DNA of 22,071 nt from a virus. The notes beneath the pieces were generated by a model. That model saw only the letters and a list, made by a program, of their open reading frames with translations. It was not told where the DNA came from and searched no databases. Of the stretch, positions 20,992-22,071 are shown one piece after another. Within the stretch, counting starts at the first letter, position 1, and the number at the start of each line of letters is the position of its first letter. Made by a program: the position numbers and the translations under genes. The stretch lies in IMG/VR virus record IMGVR_UViG_3300042897_000068, positions 1 through 22,071 of that record, one strand, 5' to 3'.

Positions 20992-21225
20992 TTAATTAAT
21001 AAACCTTCTACCTCTCTTTTTTCTAACTTTTTTTGTTTTAACTAAACCACGTCTTGCCTGTTGTCTATTTTTTATCATTGCATTTTTCATTCTACCATCC
21101 TCAGCCATTACAGTTCTTTCTCTATTACCTAGATCAGAATTGTGAGTCCTACCTTGATTATAGTTAGGACCAACTATATGAGGAGCACATGAATACAATA
21201 ATAATACAAGCAACAAACATTTCAT
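20992..21225 (-). CDS. Small basic lipoprotein, 77 aa
   Basis: Seen: signal peptide MKCLLLVLLLYSC with lipobox L10-Y11-S12-C13, then APHIVGPNYNQGRTHNSDLG and a strongly basic C-terminus (QQARRGLVKTKKVRKKRGRR). Predicted to be lipidated at C13 and carried to the outer or inner membrane, leaving a 65-aa mature peptide with high positive charge. Phage lipoproteins of this size act as o-spanins (Rz1) or as superinfection-exclusion factors; the basic tail and the absence of Pro-richness argue somewhat against a classical Rz1, and the gene is far from the lysis block. ATGA overlap with the DUF3310 gene; followed by a terminator. A hydrophobic start with only one lysine is short for a signal peptide but acceptable. 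Confidence 0.65.
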   Translation of the reverse strand: MKCLLLVLLLYSCAPHIVGPNYNQGRTHNSDLGNRERTVMAEDGRMKNAMIKNRQQARRGLVKTKKVRKKRGRRFIN

Positions 21226-21662
21226 TTTTTCAGTTCAGCAATTCTTCTTTTTAAATACACTTCTGCTTTTTCCAGATCCTCTAACTCCTTAGAAGAATCT
21301 TTTTTACCTGCTCTTACAATATACTTAATTACATTACCTAAGTAAAAGTCTTTATCTAATCCCCATGCTTCAAGTACGTTGAATACTTCATATACATTTC
21401 CATCACAACCATAGTGAGCTGGTCTTAGTGGAGAAGCTTTAGCAGTACAATCTGGTACTGTAACCGCTTTAGGTTTTTGACCAGCAAAAGGATCTACTCC
21501 TACATAAGGACTTGGTTCAGTTTTCCTGATATAATCTTTATACATTTCCTGACTTTTATTTGCAGCAATCTCAGCCATAATTTTCAAACTCTTTTTATAT
21601 GTAGTAGATGTCTCAGGTTTTCCTACCATCCTTTTATATTCATTACAAACTAATTCAGCCAT
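21222..21662 (-). CDS. DUF3310-domain protein, 146 aa
   Basis: The C-terminal domain (residues 79-146) is a good match to the DUF3310 (SaV/nucleotide-kinase-annotated) family of phages: P81-A-H-Y84, VYEVFNVLEAWGLDKDFYLG (90-109), NVIKYIVRAGKKD (110-122) and LEDLEKAEVYLKRRI. This family is often annotated as a nucleotide kinase, but a true kinase P-loop is absent here; it resembles MazG-like helical folds, and activity is unproven. The N-terminal 75 residues are helical and specific to this protein. Start taken at 21662 (MAELVCNEYKR), one nt after the upstream stop (TAAGATG); an ATG at 21692 would overlap the co-chaperonin gene by 29 nt. Confidence 0.75.
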   Translation of the reverse strand: MAELVCNEYKRMVGKPETSTTYKKSLKIMAEIAANKSQEMYKDYIRKTEPSPYVGVDPFAGQKPKAVTVPDCTAKASPLRPAHYGCDGNVYEVFNVLEAWGLDKDFYLGNVIKYIVRAGKKDSSKELEDLEKAEVYLKRRIAELKK

Positions 21663-21663
21663 C

Positions 21664-21954
21664 TTACCAAACAATTGCAATGTCATATTCACTAAGCATA
21701 AGCTTAATACTTTTCTCTACTTCAATAACTTCTGCACCTTTAATTGCATTAACTGAAATATAAACTGAATCACCTGCTGCTACACTAGTAACATCATCAC
21801 CAACTGCATACACTTCTAAACGTGTCCACTGTTTCATTGACTCTTGTTCAATGTGTGCTTTATCTGCTTCACTCAATTGGATAGCTGATTCTTTCATCTC
21901 TGGTTGATTAACCAATACTCTTCGTCCTTTTAGGCTCTTAAATGCTGTACTCAT
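21664..21954 (-). CDS. GroES-like (cpn10) co-chaperonin, 96 aa
   Basis: Seen: the layout of a cpn10 chain at the right length: FKSLKGRRVLVNQPEMK (5-21), corresponding to 'xxPLxDRVLVxxxExE'; SAIQLSEADKAHI (23-35) in the place of the mobile loop with its I-x-L anchor; LEVYAVGDDVTSVAAGDSVY (46-65), corresponding to 'GxVVAVGxGxxxVKxGDxVx'; and IKLMLSEYDIAIVW (83-96), corresponding to 'YxIVxExDILAVx'. Phage co-chaperonins such as T4 gp31 replace host GroES so that GroEL can fold the major capsid protein. If correct, this gene would adapt the host chaperonin to a large virion protein. ATGA overlap with the partial gene upstream. The glycine pair of the GroES mobile loop is missing. Identified by pattern only. 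Confidence 0.65.
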   Translation of the reverse strand: MSTAFKSLKGRRVLVNQPEMKESAIQLSEADKAHIEQESMKQWTRLEVYAVGDDVTSVAAGDSVYISVNAIKGAEVIEVEKSIKLMLSEYDIAIVW

Positions 21955-22071
21955 GATTCTTGTTTTTTATTATAACTTAACATTTCTACTTTCAACTTTG
22001 GATAACTGTTATAGCCAACCAAACTAAAGTCCTGTAAAGATAGTGAATTTATTACACTATTAAAGTTTAAA
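21951..22071 (-). CDS. C-terminal 39 residues of a cut-off gene
   Basis: A frame open from the window edge to TGA at 21951, encoding LNFNSVINSLSLQDFSLVGY then NSYPKLKVEMLSYNKKQES. The stop overlaps the co-chaperonin start as ATGA, the junction type used throughout the window, and the codon use is alike, which supports a real gene end. Too little remains to name the protein. 'DFSLVGYxSYPKLKVEM' reads as alternating beta strands. It is the upstream member of the co-chaperonin unit. Confidence 0.55.
   Translation of the reverse strand, partial: LNFNSVINSLSLQDFSLVGYNSYPKLKVEMLSYNKKQES

Noticed and set aside
1-22071. tRNA genes, integrase and attachment sites.
   Set aside because: No cloverleaf-like segment, recombinase motif or flanking direct repeat was recognised by eye; a tRNAscan run would settle the tRNA point.

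Overview
The window looks like part of the late region of a tailed bacteriophage infecting a Bacteroidota host, most likely a crAss-like phage (Crassvirales) or a close relative. Support: very AT-rich DNA; every credible gene on the minus strand with tight packing (ATGA overlaps, 1-15 nt gaps); the N-terminal part of a terminase large subunit at the left edge; a cluster of HU/IHF-like protein, winged-helix protein, Cys-rich zinc protein and PD-(D/E)XK nuclease beside it; a Bacteroidota-phage type holin; and many tail-fibre genes. Lineage is inferred from gene content and remembered family patterns, not from a search. Stops are TAA, TGA and at least one TAG, so standard code 11 fits.

Layout, read in the direction of transcription (right to left). 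(1) 22071-20992: the C-terminus of a cut-off gene, a GroES-like co-chaperonin, a DUF3310-type protein and a small basic lipoprotein, ending in a strong terminator (20899-20932). (2) 20897-20811: a tiny unit with a promoter-like TATATTTG, a 14-codon ORF and a second terminator. (3) 20764-19324: a fibre with 17-residue repeats and a 76-aa accessory protein, followed by a perfect 12-bp hairpin (19282-19314). (4) 19266-12924: four more repeat fibres (719, 514, 481 and 235 aa), most sharing an N-terminal anchor and C-terminal cap, then two small helical proteins of 72 and 48 aa and a terminator (12891-12916). (5) 12834-4098: further tail and fibre proteins (201, 418, 807, 420, 114, 256 aa), an 80-aa unknown, then a lysis block (two-TM holin, one-TM coiled-coil protein, permuted papain-like hydrolase, M15 peptidase, 52-aa protein), ending in a terminator (4045-4076). 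(6) 3985-1: coiled-coil protein, winged-helix protein, HU/IHF-like protein, zinc protein, coiled-coil protein, PD-(D/E)XK nuclease, two small unknowns, a 171-aa protein in the small-terminase position, and TerL.

As a whole the window encodes host recognition (about nine fibre or receptor-binding candidates in 15 kb), lysis, and the start of the packaging module. The most notable points are: a fibre set built from exchangeable parts (common anchor, variable 17-mer array, common cap); a GroES-like gene; the two-terminator mini-unit with a 14-codon ORF; and a recurring terminator-plus-TATATTTG/TGTATATT arrangement at unit boundaries that may be the phage's late promoter. No tRNA, CRISPR array, integrase, transposase or reverse transcriptase was seen.
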